The notes under the pieces are model-generated. The model worked only from the letters and a program-made list of their open reading frames with translations. It was not told where the DNA came from and did not search any database. Below are positions 45,622 to 54,341 of a stretch of DNA of 64,000 nt, piece by piece. The stretch comes from an uncultured Paracoccaceae bacterium. Its GTDB lineage: Bacteria; Pseudomonadota; Alphaproteobacteria; Rhodobacterales; Rhodobacteraceae. Position numbers and translations under genes: made by a program. The stretch spans positions 558,001 through 622,000 of the forward strand of contig CATOSB010000011.1 in NCBI GenBank assembly GCA_951812305.1, read 5' to 3'. Each line of letters begins with the position of its first letter. The first letter of the stretch is position 1.

Positions 45622-46488
45622 TAGCGGGATGGAAAACACGAATTTCGACCCGAAAAATTGCCGGCTACCCGGTTTCGCCTGTGTCGAACGCTTCGGGTTC
45701 ATTTATGTGAACCTGTCCCCTGACCCCATCAGCATTGAAAAAGGCTTAAGCGGGTTGACCAAAAAACTCGCGCGCTATGAACCCGAACGCTATCGCTTTG
45801 TGCACGGTGCAAACGAGGTGTGGCACTGCAATTGGAAAGCTCTGGTGGAGAATTTTATGGAAGGCTACCACCTGTCGGTGGTGCATCCCAGAACACTCCA
45901 CGGTTACACGCCGTCAAAACTCAGCCGAAAGGGCCCTTCCGGGGCTGGATTCACCAGCTACTTCGCAAAATACCCTGACGAAATCCCTCACAGGGGCCAC
46001 GGTTCAGCGAAACTTCCAAAGACCCAGCGTCACCAGTCGTTCCTCTTCGCGACATATCCTTGTCAGGTCACCAGCATTGCGCCGTCGCTTCTGGTGTCGC
46101 TCTGCCTGATGCCGCGGTCCGCCAATCGGGTCGACGTTCGCTGGACCATGTCGGTTTTCGGCGATGACATGGATGAAGAAACCATCCGCGAACGCATTGA
46201 CCTCTGGACGGAGGTGAATCGGGAAGACCGCGAAAAACTTGAACTGATGCAGTCAGCGATGAAATCGCAGTATGCAACGGGCGGACCGCTTGCCGGGCCG
46301 GACTACGAGGGAACAGTAAAAGACTTTCTTAACTGGTTGGCCCGACAGGACCGTCGATATCCTTAATCCACCGCCAAAATACCTGAATATGACGCTGCAC
46401 AGCATATCGCGGATACAACCCTGTCCTTGAACCGGCGCAGTAATCTGCAATAATTTCGTGGGCTTGGGAAAGATTGGAACACGCCAAA

Positions 46489-47042
46489 TGTTACCCCAAA
46501 AGACCGAGGTTGTTGTCGTCGGAGGCGGACAGGCGGGACTTGCAGCCAGCGAGCATCTATCGAATTGCCAAATTCCGCATTTGGTGCTGGAACGCGGCCG
46601 AATTGCCGAACGTTGGCGCTCTGGCAGGTGGGATTCTCTGGTCGCAAACGGACCTGCCTGGCATGATCGGTTCCCCAATCTTGAATTCGACGAATTCGCC
46701 GCAGATGCCTTTGTGCCAAAGGAAAAGGTGGCAGATTACTTCGAACGCTATGCGGGGATGCTGAATGCCCCGATTCACTGTGGCGTGCAGGTCGAACGCG
46801 TATCGCGACGGAATGGTCAGGTGGGATTCCGGGTTGAAGCGTCCCACGGAGAGATTGTTGCGAACAGCGTGATTGCAGCCACGGGGCCATTTCAGAAACC
46901 GGTCTGGCCGAAAATCGTTCCTGACGATGCCCCGGTCACGCAATTGCATTCCGAACAGTATAAGAACCCCGAACAGATCGAACCCGGGGGCGTACTGGTT
47001 GTCGGGGCGGGCTCTTCAGGAGTTCAAATTGCTGTGGGGTGA
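46489..47042 (+). pseudogene. Flavin-containing monooxygenase, C-terminus deleted
   Basis: The 184 codons begin MLPQKTEVVVVGGGQAGLAA (FAD-binding GxGxxG) and reach the NADPH-binding motif GVLVVGAGSSGVQIA. Full enzymes of this kind have about 350-600 residues; here the frame stops just after the second dinucleotide motif, where the sequence joins the end of the convergent DUF900 gene. There is no IS at the joint. The product would lack most of the NADPH and substrate domains. It was probably an operon partner of the Rieske oxygenase. Confidence 0.82.
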
Positions 47043-48734
47043 CAAAAGTCTTTGGGAAGCGGGACTATCCCCGCCGCTCGTCTCGATCCGAGCATAGCGG
47101 TCAAGACGTGCATCCGGCGGGAAGGTGCGGTTCCGGAATATCTCGGCGATGTCCTCAATAACCGTGCGGTCCTCGGCAAATTCAGAATGTTCGAGCCCGA
47201 GCATATCCGTGGACACAATGCTGACATCAATCGTGTCGATACCCTGCGCAATAACGGGTTCTCCGTTCTTTGGCACGTACCCGGCGCGTTGCAGGTTGTC
47301 GCGCAAGTCACCGGACGCGGCCAACGCTTTGTCCTTGCTGGAGGCGTAAAGCGTTACGCCTTTAGAATGTTGACACAAGTGGTCCGCCACGGTCTGGAAC
47401 ATGCCGCGGTCGATGTCTGGCGCGGCAAGGATCAACTGGTCAATCAGCTTGGTGGACCGGGTCTGCAACCGCGTGCCGACGCGCAACATCAGCTGTGACA
47501 ACAGCGCGTTGCCCATCGAATGCACGACCATGTGAATATGGTCGATGCCTTCGATCCGGTCGATGATGTCGAGGAATTCATCCAATTGCGGCACGGCGAG
47601 CGCGGCGCTGTCCATGTCGGTGACATAGCTGCGCACGCGCCCGCGCGCGGGCCAGCTATAGGCGAAGACCGGCCCGTCAAAATCCATGTCATAGGCCATT
47701 TGCGCCGCCCGGAACATCGCGTTGCGAAATGTGACGTTGAAGCCGTGCACAAAGACAAACGCCGATCTTTCATAGGTTTCGGCTTTAAGCGCGAGTTTCG
47801 CCGCCTCGGCCGAAAACACTTGCTCAGACAGCTCGACTGTCTCCCGCTCCATGAAGTGTTTGTTTTCGTTCTCAAACCCCAACGGGATTTTCACGATGCC
47901 AAGGTTCAGGTGGCGGCGCTGTTTGATCTCTCCGACTTCACGCGTGGCGATGGGGATCGAGATGATTGTCCTCCCAACGGTGAGGTCGCGACTGCGGGCC
48001 GAAGAAAAAGCCGCGTGATTTGTCGTTTCACCGCTCTTCAATCGGTTGGTCCCGAAAAAGACCCCCTGAAATCCGACCTTCGCGGTTCCTGCCGGTATAT
48101 CTGAAAGCGGCTCGACCGGTCCAAGTTCGACGACATCATCATCTGACAATTCAAATGCCGCATCGGACAGGTCAACCTCGTCATCGGGGTCGACCATTTC
48201 AAACGGGTTTTCGTCGGCGAAACCTGCGGCGTCGGCAGATGCGCGTGTGGCGCTTGGCGCTGCCGCTGTGGCCGGGTAGTCGGCAAATGGCTCATCCGGT
48301 TCGGAATACGCGCCTTCAAACGAACCCGCGCTGTCGCCATCGTCGTCGAAATAGTGCGTTTCCGGCCCGTCATCCGGATGCGTATCGGCGGTGACAATCG
48401 AAATGCCGTCGTCGTCATCGCCAGCTTCGGAATTCTCCTCCGCCTCTTCCCAAACGTAATCGTCTTCCTCGAAGTCGTCGTCCATCGTGACACTGGCACG
48501 TGCGCGCGGCACTTCTTCATCGATCACGGTGGCCGCCGCAGGCGCGGACGATGTCGCAGAAGCGGCGGCGTCTGCGCCGACTGCATCGTGGGCGCCGCGG
48601 AATCTTCCCCGCAACAAAATGAACAACAACAGGCCAAGCGAGGCGGCCCCAATTGCGATGCCAGCAATCAGAACGAGAATTGTATTCAGTTCAAGAAACC
48701 GGGTGAGGCTGGCAATTAATCCGGTGTATCCCAA
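47016..48734 (-). CDS. DUF900 alpha/beta hydrolase with acidic linker
   Basis: A 572-residue protein. An N-terminal membrane helix (ILVLIAGIAIGAASLGLLLF) is followed by a long Asp/Glu/Ala-rich segment (about 60-210), then a DUF900 alpha/beta hydrolase domain with FVHGFNVTFRNA, FAYSWPARGRVRSY and the nucleophile elbow MVVHSMGNALL (GxSxG variant HSMG). The linker probably spans the periplasm or cytoplasm as a disordered tether. The last 15 or so codons read through the joint with the truncated monooxygenase, so the natural C-terminus may be altered, although the catalytic domain seems complete. Confidence 0.82.
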   Translation of the reverse strand: MGYTGLIASLTRFLELNTILVLIAGIAIGAASLGLLLFILLRGRFRGAHDAVGADAAASATSSAPAAATVIDEEVPRARASVTMDDDFEEDDYVWEEAEENSEAGDDDDGISIVTADTHPDDGPETHYFDDDGDSAGSFEGAYSEPDEPFADYPATAAAPSATRASADAAGFADENPFEMVDPDDEVDLSDAAFELSDDDVVELGPVEPLSDIPAGTAKVGFQGVFFGTNRLKSGETTNHAAFSSARSRDLTVGRTIISIPIATREVGEIKQRRHLNLGIVKIPLGFENENKHFMERETVELSEQVFSAEAAKLALKAETYERSAFVFVHGFNVTFRNAMFRAAQMAYDMDFDGPVFAYSWPARGRVRSYVTDMDSAALAVPQLDEFLDIIDRIEGIDHIHMVVHSMGNALLSQLMLRVGTRLQTRSTKLIDQLILAAPDIDRGMFQTVADHLCQHSKGVTLYASSKDKALAASGDLRDNLQRAGYVPKNGEPVIAQGIDTIDVSIVSTDMLGLEHSEFAEDRTVIEDIAEIFRNRTFPPDARLDRYARIETSGGDSPASQRLLSPHSNLNS

Positions 48735-48871
48735 AGCTCTAATCCAATTTTAGCGAAATCAAAGAAAGCTTAGCACACGCATTGATGATTCCGAAATATC
48801 GGGATCGAGTGAATTGTGACATCGCGCGGTAGCCTGCGTGGCCTTGAATCCGCGCTACCGGCGGCACCCCT

Positions 48872-48914
48872 AAAAAAACAAACCCCCGGGCGGTTGCCGC
48901 GGGGGTCGTTTTTT
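48872..48914 (-). terminator. Rho-independent terminator of rpsU
   Basis: A GC-rich stem, ACCCCC paired with GGGGGT, flanked on the plus strand by A-runs on the left and T-runs on the right. On the minus strand it ends the rpsU transcript; the T-run on the plus side lets it also work for the opposite strand. Confidence 0.85.
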
Positions 48915-48935
48915 TCGCCAAGGCGCGAGTGATGC

Positions 48936-49142
48936 TTACATCATCCCTTCGCGCTGGGCCTTTTTGCGTGCGAGTTTGCGGGCGCGGCGAATAGCCTCGG
49001 CCTTTTCGCGTGCGCGCTTTTCGCTGGGCTTCTCGAAATGCTGCCGAAGCTTCATCTCGCGAAACACACCCTCACGCTGCAGCTTCTTTTTCAGGGCACG
49101 AAGCGCCTGATCGACATTGTTGTCGCGAACACTGACCTGCAT
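48936..49142 (-). CDS. rpsU: Ribosomal protein S21
   Basis: A 68-residue basic protein starting MQVSVRDNNVDQALRALKKK, with REMKLRQHFEKPSEKRARE, typical of S21. It binds the 30S platform near the anti-Shine-Dalgarno region. AAAGGTGGTGAC precedes the ATG. A strong terminator follows. Confidence 0.96.
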   Translation of the reverse strand: MQVSVRDNNVDQALRALKKKLQREGVFREMKLRQHFEKPSEKRAREKAEAIRRARKLARKKAQREGMM

Positions 49143-49244
49143 GTGGTTGTCACCACCTTTCTAGGTTAAAATTGCATAAGTTGCAGGAGCGCGCCGTATA
49201 ACAGCCGCCCCATCGTTTGTCTACAGTGGTTTAAGGGTGTTTTG

Positions 49245-50303
49245 ATGGCGAATTTGATGATCTATGGCGCCACGGGATACACCGGGCAGCTATGTGTTGA
49301 ACACGCGGTCGAAACCGGCCTTCGGCCAGTTATTGCCGGTCGCTCGGAAGCTTCAACGTCAAAGATCGCCACGCCGTTGGGGCTGGAATTTCGCGCGTTC
49401 GATCTGGCGGATCCCAGTCGTATTGCTAAGGCGTTGGATGGCATCGATGCGGTACTGCATTGCGCCGGACCGTTTCGAAACACCGCGGCGCCGATGGTGC
49501 AGGGATGCCTGAACGCGGGTTGCCATTATCTCGACATCACGGGCGAACCGGATGTCTTCATCTCGCATCTGGCGCGCGATGGTGAAGCACGCGACAAGGG
49601 TGTGATGATCCTGCCTGGTGCCGGGTTTGACGTTGTGCCGACCGATTGCGTCAGTGCAATGCTGAAAGCCGCACTGCCGGAAGTTACCGAAATCACTCTC
49701 GGCTTCGCCGGAATGACCCAGCCCTCACGTGGCTCTTTACGGACGGTTCTGAATGACGTGGGGGACCCGCCGATGTTATTGCGAGGCGGCGACTTGCAGC
49801 CGTTTCCCGATGCATCAACGATCCGGATGGATTTCGGCGATGGCCCGGAAGAGGCATTCGCAACCACATGGGGCGATCTGATCACCGCGCCGGTCAGCAC
49901 AGGGGTTGAAAACATTGCCGTCTATATGGTGCCCCCGGTGAGCGCCAAACCGCTGTTGAAAATGCCGCAATGGGGAAAGAACCTGCTGGGTTCCCGCTTG
50001 GGCCAGAAAGTACTGAACTGGTATATCGACCGTCAGCCCGCCGGGCCGGACGCCGACAATCTCGCAACCGGACGGGCGCGAATATTCGGGCGGGCAGAGG
50101 CCCCGGACGGCAATACTGTCGATTGCCTGATCGAGACGCCGGAGGCCTATGCGTTGACGGCGATCTCTGCGATAGAGTTGCTGCGTCGCGCGGGCGAGTC
50201 CGCGCAGCCGGGGTTCCAAACCCCGTCGAAGTTTGCCGGGGCAGAGTTCGTTTTGGAACTGCCCGGCGTTCGCAGGCTGGCGGAAGAGGCAGCCAAGGGC
50301 TAA
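49245..50303 (+). CDS. Saccharopine dehydrogenase-like NADP oxidoreductase
   Basis: A 352-residue protein starting MANLMIYGATGYTGQLCVEH, the Rossmann motif of the saccharopine dehydrogenase/trans-acting enoyl reductase family. Further matches are AVLHCAGPFRNTAAPMVQGC, CHYLDITGEPDVF and MILPGAGFDVVPTDCVS. Substrate unknown. The COQ9-like gene follows 3 bp downstream. Confidence 0.87.
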   Translation: MANLMIYGATGYTGQLCVEHAVETGLRPVIAGRSEASTSKIATPLGLEFRAFDLADPSRIAKALDGIDAVLHCAGPFRNTAAPMVQGCLNAGCHYLDITGEPDVFISHLARDGEARDKGVMILPGAGFDVVPTDCVSAMLKAALPEVTEITLGFAGMTQPSRGSLRTVLNDVGDPPMLLRGGDLQPFPDASTIRMDFGDGPEEAFATTWGDLITAPVSTGVENIAVYMVPPVSAKPLLKMPQWGKNLLGSRLGQKVLNWYIDRQPAGPDADNLATGRARIFGRAEAPDGNTVDCLIETPEAYALTAISAIELLRRAGESAQPGFQTPSKFAGAEFVLELPGVRRLAEEAAKG

Positions 50304-50306
50304 CTT

Positions 50307-51011
50307 GTGGCGGCACCATCGGGGACCCATGTGATGAAGGACAAATTTCTCGGCGCAATGCTGCAACATGTCGTGTTCGACGGCTGGTCAGAGGCCGCGT
50401 TCAATGCTGCCTGTGAAGATGTTGGCATCTCTGCGGATGAGGCACGGGCACTGTTTCCGAAGGGTCCGCTTGGTGTCGCCGCCGCCTTTCATGAACGGGG
50501 TGATCACGATATGCTGGCGGCGTTGGACGTCGCGGATCTGAACGCGATGCGCATTCGTGAAAAGGTTGCCTTTGCGGTCCGCTCCCGGATCGAGGTGATT
50601 TCCCACAAAGATGCGGTGCGTCGGGGCGTGGCCCTGTTCTCTTTGCCACACAACGCCGCTGTTGGCGCGCAACTTATCTGGGGGACGGCGGATGCGATCT
50701 GGAACGCGCTTGGCGATCCCTCGCGCGACGGCAACTGGTATTCCAAGCGTGCCATCCTGTCAGGCGTCTATTCATCTGTGGTGTTGTTCTGGCTGGGGGA
50801 CGACAGCGAGGGTAATGCTGCGACATGGGCGTTTCTGGACCGGCGCATCGACGATGTGATGCGGATTGAAGAGATGAAGTCGAACTTGCGCGCCAGTCCG
50901 TTGACCAAGGGGCTCATGGCCGGGGTTGATGGCCTGTTCGGCGCTATCAAGGCCCCGAACCTGACGCCACGCTCCGATCTGCCCGGCCGCTGGGACAGTA
51001 AGACGCGTTAA
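50307..51011 (+). CDS. COQ9-family protein
   Basis: A 234-residue homologue of COQ9, the lipid-binding partner of COQ7 in ubiquinone synthesis. Visible features are the TetR-like N-terminus (HVVFDGWSEAAFNAACEDVG), then DPSRDGNWYSKRAILSGVYSS and TWAFLDRRIDDVMRIEEMK. The GTG at 50307 is the first start; an ATG at 50334 (MKDKFLGAML) is an alternative. Confidence 0.88.
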   Translation: MAAPSGTHVMKDKFLGAMLQHVVFDGWSEAAFNAACEDVGISADEARALFPKGPLGVAAAFHERGDHDMLAALDVADLNAMRIREKVAFAVRSRIEVISHKDAVRRGVALFSLPHNAAVGAQLIWGTADAIWNALGDPSRDGNWYSKRAILSGVYSSVVLFWLGDDSEGNAATWAFLDRRIDDVMRIEEMKSNLRASPLTKGLMAGVDGLFGAIKAPNLTPRSDLPGRWDSKTR

Positions 51012-51046
51012 GGAATAATTGGTTGGTTCGGCAATGGCGTTTTTAA

Positions 51047-51187
51047 GTCGGAAGCGTCCCTAAGCAACTGGACTCCAGGCTCCTTAATCCGGCCAGGAAA
51101 CACTTCCGACGAGCTTTCGGTGCTGCCCCCGGTTGATCGGGTTGTCGTCAACGACGTACGGGCAACGCCCGAAAGGGCTTGGGGGCA
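51047..51187 (+). ncRNA. Possible structured RNA upstream of surE
   Basis: The 359-bp space before surE has no convincing gene but has nested complementary arms: GTCGGAAG (51047) with CTTCCGAC (51103), TGCCCCC (51124) with GGGGGCA (51181), and a perfect hairpin GCCCGAAAGGGC (51167-51178) inside the second. This is unlike random intergenic DNA and could be a small RNA or a 5' leader element of surE. I could not match it to 6S, SRP, tmRNA or a riboswitch class I know. The strand is a guess. Confidence 0.4.
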
Positions 51188-51370
51188 ATTCAACAGCCCG
51201 GACCAGACCAATTCATGCAGCCCTGAATACATCCGACAAGAAACCCACACCCCGAAACCTGTCACCAATCCGCAAGCAAATTGCACGCAATCCGGATGAC
51301 ACCGTATTGATGGTTCCAATCGCATTCGCGCCGCCTTAGAGAATGAAAAACAAATCAGGCTGGCAACAAA

Positions 51371-52165
51371 ATGCGCATTCTTCTGACCAACGATGACGGG
51401 ATCGACGCGCCCGGTCTGATCATTCTGGAAAAGATCGCCAATAAATTGGCCGGCGACGATGGCGAGGTTTGGGTCGTTGCGCCGCTGAACGAGCGTTCCG
51501 GGGTCGCGCATTGCATAAGCTATATTACGCCCGCGCGCATTGAAGAGCGTGGCGAGCGTCGGTTTGCCGTCGACGGTTATCCCGCAGATTGCGTGCTTGG
51601 CGGTGTTCACCAGCTGATGGGCAATACCCGCCCTGATCTGGTCCTTTCGGGTGTGAATCGGGGCAACAATTCAGGCGAAAACACACTGTACTCCGGCACA
51701 ATCGGCGCAGCGATGGAAGGCGCATTACAGGGTATCCCTTCCTTCGCGCTCAGCCAGTATTATGGCACTGGGAACAATTCGCTGGACAACCCGTTTGAAG
51801 CGGCGGAAGAGCACGGATTGGATGTATTGCGCGCAATTCTGGGCGCGAACCCCACAAACAATGGCGATGAATACGGGCTGTTTTACAACATCAACTTTCC
51901 ACCTGTTGCCGCCGCCAAAGTAAAGGGCACCAAAGTTGTGCCACAGGGCCGGCGTGACAACGTGAAATTCGAGGCGCATCGGGTGGAATCCCCTTCCCGT
52001 CGACCGTTCCTTTGGATGCGTGGCGGCGTTCAGACATCGCCATCAAAACCCGGCACGGACGTACACGAGAACCTCAACGGTCATATTTCGGTCACGCCCA
52101 TGCGCTGTGATATGACAGCGCGCGATGTTGTCGGCCCGCTAGCGGAGGCCCTGAACGGCAAATGA
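51371..52165 (+). CDS. surE: SurE, 5'/3'-nucleotidase
   Basis: A 264-residue SurE with the metal-binding opening ILLTNDDGIDAPGL, then APLNERSGVAHCISY and SGVNRGNNSGENTLYSGTIGAA, all diagnostic. It removes phosphate from nucleoside monophosphates and is classically linked to pcm and nlpD, as here. Its stop overlaps the start of pcm (ATGA). Confidence 0.96.
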   Translation: MRILLTNDDGIDAPGLIILEKIANKLAGDDGEVWVVAPLNERSGVAHCISYITPARIEERGERRFAVDGYPADCVLGGVHQLMGNTRPDLVLSGVNRGNNSGENTLYSGTIGAAMEGALQGIPSFALSQYYGTGNNSLDNPFEAAEEHGLDVLRAILGANPTNNGDEYGLFYNINFPPVAAAKVKGTKVVPQGRRDNVKFEAHRVESPSRRPFLWMRGGVQTSPSKPGTDVHENLNGHISVTPMRCDMTARDVVGPLAEALNGK

Positions 52166-52800
52166 TGGATGCCGAAAACCAGATGCAGTTTCTGTTCCAG
52201 CTCCGCAAAAACGGGGTGACGGACACGCGGACGCTGGAGGCGATGGAAAAGGTGGATCGCGGTGTCTTCATGCGTGGTGTCTTTTCGGACCGTGTCTACG
52301 AGGACATGCCGCTACCCATCGCCTGCGGCCAGACAATCAGCCAGCCTTCAGTTGTCGGGCTGATGACGCAGTCGCTGAACGTGCAGCCGCGCGACAAGGT
52401 GCTGGAGGTCGGCACCGGCTCTGGCTATCAGGCCGCGGTACTGAGCCATCTGGCACGGCGCGTCTATACCGTTGATCGCCATCGAAAGCTGGTGCGCGAA
52501 GCACGCGAGATTTTCGACGAGCTGGGCCTCGTCAATATCACCGCGATCACGGCTGATGGCAGCCGCGGTTTGCCCGATCAGGCGCCGTTTGATCGCATCA
52601 TCGTGACTGCCGCCGCAGAGGACCCGCCAGGTCCGCTCTTGGAACAGTTGCGTGTTGGCGGTATTATGGTGGTACCGGTAGGACAGTCAGACGCCGTGCA
52701 GAGCCTGATAAAGGTGACGCGCGGGCCTAACAGGTTTGAATATGATGAACTGCTGCCGGTAAGGTTTGTGCCCCTTCTGGAGGGGCTGGGACAGGATTGA
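52162..52800 (+). CDS. pcm: Pcm, protein-L-isoaspartate O-methyltransferase
   Basis: A 212-residue methyltransferase with DMPLPIACGQTISQPSVVG and the SAM-binding motif VLEVGTGSGYQAAVL, followed by VYTVDRH and FDRIIVTAAAEDPP. It repairs isoaspartyl residues in aged proteins. Coupled to surE by a 4-base overlap; nlpD follows. Confidence 0.96.
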   Translation: MMDAENQMQFLFQLRKNGVTDTRTLEAMEKVDRGVFMRGVFSDRVYEDMPLPIACGQTISQPSVVGLMTQSLNVQPRDKVLEVGTGSGYQAAVLSHLARRVYTVDRHRKLVREAREIFDELGLVNITAITADGSRGLPDQAPFDRIIVTAAAEDPPGPLLEQLRVGGIMVVPVGQSDAVQSLIKVTRGPNRFEYDELLPVRFVPLLEGLGQD

Positions 52801-52854
52801 GAGGGGCCGATAGAGGTCCGGCGAAGAACCGGATCCGGGCCAAGAGGGCGAGCA

Positions 52855-54003
52855 ATGGCAGTTTTCCGCCGAATGTACAAACCTGCGCTGGTGCTGGGTG
52901 TCAGCCTTTTGGCCTTATCAGCATGTACCGAGGGCATCGACCTTGATTTTCGCAGCTCGGACAATGGTGGAGGAACATCAGCCGCTGCGCGAAAACCAAC
53001 CGAAAAGCGGCCCAACCCCGACGACAAGGGCGTAATCTCTTATTCCAATTTTCAAGTCGCGGTGGCGCGGCGCGGCGATACCGTCGCCGATGTCGCCAGC
53101 CGTGTGGGTCTGGGCGCCGATGAACTTGCGCGCCACAATGGCCTGACACCAGAAGTTTCCTTACGCGCGGGCGAGGTTCTCGCCCTGCCCCGCCGGGTTG
53201 ACGCCGACAATGTCGACACCAGTACCGGCAACGTGGATGTGACCGAGCTGGCCAGCAACGCGCTCGACCGCGTTGACGCGCAGAACCCGCCGACAGAAAC
53301 CAGCTCCGCCAACGCCGCCGGTGTTGAACCCATTCAGCACCAGGTGGTCCGGGGCGAAACCGCGTATTCCATCGCGCGGCTTTACAACGTTTCAGTAAGA
53401 TCTTTGGCCGACTGGAACGGCCTTGGTTCCGGGTTCGCCGTACGAGAAGGCCAATTCCTTCTGATCCCAATTGCGAAATCCGAAGAACCGCGGCTTGAAC
53501 CCGCGCCCGAGATTGAAACGACGACCGTTCCGGGCGAAGGCACCGAAGCACCAGAACCGCCCAGCGCCTCAAAGCCGCTGCCAGAGGAAGAACCCACACC
53601 GCCAGAGGTCAACAAACCCGAGCCGGTGGCCGATCTGTCCAGTGACAGGACCAGCGCATCAAGTACCAAATTCGTGATCCCCGTCGACGGCAGCATCGTG
53701 CGCGCCTATGAAAAGGGTAAATCAGACGGCATCGACATCGCCGCATCCGAGGGAACCGCCGTCAAAGCCGCCGGTGCTGGCACAGTCGCCGCAATCACAC
53801 GCGACACAGAAGGGGTTCCGATCCTTGTTCTGCGGCACGAGGGCAACCTGTTGACGGTCTATGCGAACATCTCGGACGTGACGCTGAAGAAAGGCGACAG
53901 TGTTTCACGCGGGCAGACAATCGCCAAAGTGCGCGGCTCGACTTTACATTTTGAGGTCCGCGAAGGTTTCAACAGCGTGAATCCGGTCGACTACCTGAAC
54001 TAG
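52855..54003 (+). CDS. nlpD: NlpD-like lipoprotein with two LysM and degenerate M23 domain
   Basis: A 382-residue lipoprotein: lipobox SLLALSAC (Cys about 24), a LysM at about 61-100 (RRGDTVADVASRVGLGADEL), a second at about 160-205 (RGETAYSIARLYNVSVRSL), a Pro/Glu-rich linker, and a C-terminal LytM/M23 domain. The metal-binding residues are missing: the H-x-G-x-D site is SDGIDIA and the H-x-H motif is TLHFEVR. As in E. coli NlpD and EnvC it should therefore activate a cell-division amidase and not cut peptidoglycan itself. Confidence 0.9.
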   Translation: MAVFRRMYKPALVLGVSLLALSACTEGIDLDFRSSDNGGGTSAAARKPTEKRPNPDDKGVISYSNFQVAVARRGDTVADVASRVGLGADELARHNGLTPEVSLRAGEVLALPRRVDADNVDTSTGNVDVTELASNALDRVDAQNPPTETSSANAAGVEPIQHQVVRGETAYSIARLYNVSVRSLADWNGLGSGFAVREGQFLLIPIAKSEEPRLEPAPEIETTTVPGEGTEAPEPPSASKPLPEEEPTPPEVNKPEPVADLSSDRTSASSTKFVIPVDGSIVRAYEKGKSDGIDIAASEGTAVKAAGAGTVAAITRDTEGVPILVLRHEGNLLTVYANISDVTLKKGDSVSRGQTIAKVRGSTLHFEVREGFNSVNPVDYLN

Positions 54004-54341
54004 GCCATACTCCTGTTGTCGGTTAGGCTCATCAAGCCCCTTGTCTACCCCGTCGCGACCATCAGCGGCGCCTTGGTCGAAAGAGCGTATTATCGCATGG
54101 CAGTCCCGTAAAAACCGGTTCTTCCGTGGCTCGGCCAGCCTAAAGCCTCAAGGCGGCGCGGTATCCAAATTGCGAACGCCCGCATCCCCAAATCTGCGAA
54201 ACTCAACCCCCCTTCGCCCAACCGGCCCCATGCCCGTCTTGCCAGTGTCACCGACGCCTGGCGCGGGACCGCCATCAACCTAACGAAATCGTCAGAACGC
54301 TCCACCCAGACAACCGCGACAGCGGTGCGGTTATCTGCTAA
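54004..54341. other. Intergenic region, no gene seen
   Basis: About 340 bp between nlpD and the NHL propeller gene. An 80-codon plus-strand frame (54041-54283) has an unnatural, Pro/Ser-rich composition and no ribosome site, so I leave it out. No RNA gene or strong terminator was recognised. Confidence 0.4.

Larger units (their letters stand above)
44161..46366 (+). pseudogene. Rieske ring-hydroxylating oxygenase alpha subunit, split by IS630-B
   Basis: The 5' part (44161-44571) holds the Rieske [2Fe-2S] motif, CRHRGMPL then FVCPYHAW (C-x-H and C-x2-H). The 3' part (45623-46366) holds the mononuclear iron site NWKALVENFMEGYHLSVVHP with the bridging acidic region and the two His. Removing IS630-B and one TA gives GCT AGC GGG ATG GAA in frame (QRASGMENT) and a 384-residue enzyme, normal size. 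Start ATG 44161 follows GGGGGC. Split in this way the Rieske and catalytic domains are in separate reading frames, so the enzyme is dead. The gene for a flavin monooxygenase follows. Confidence 0.9.

Noticed and set aside
51047..51187. Idea that the structured region is tmRNA or 6S RNA
   Set aside because: No tRNA-like ends, no tag-coding frame and no central-bubble pattern that I can recognise.
51008..51610. 200-codon minus-strand frame covering the surE upstream region
   Set aside because: It overlaps the start of surE and has no protein-like motif; the pairing arms point to RNA structure instead.
52855..54003. NlpD-like protein as an active M23 peptidase
   Set aside because: The metal-binding His residues are missing (SDGIDIA, TLHFEVR), so it is an activator-type domain.
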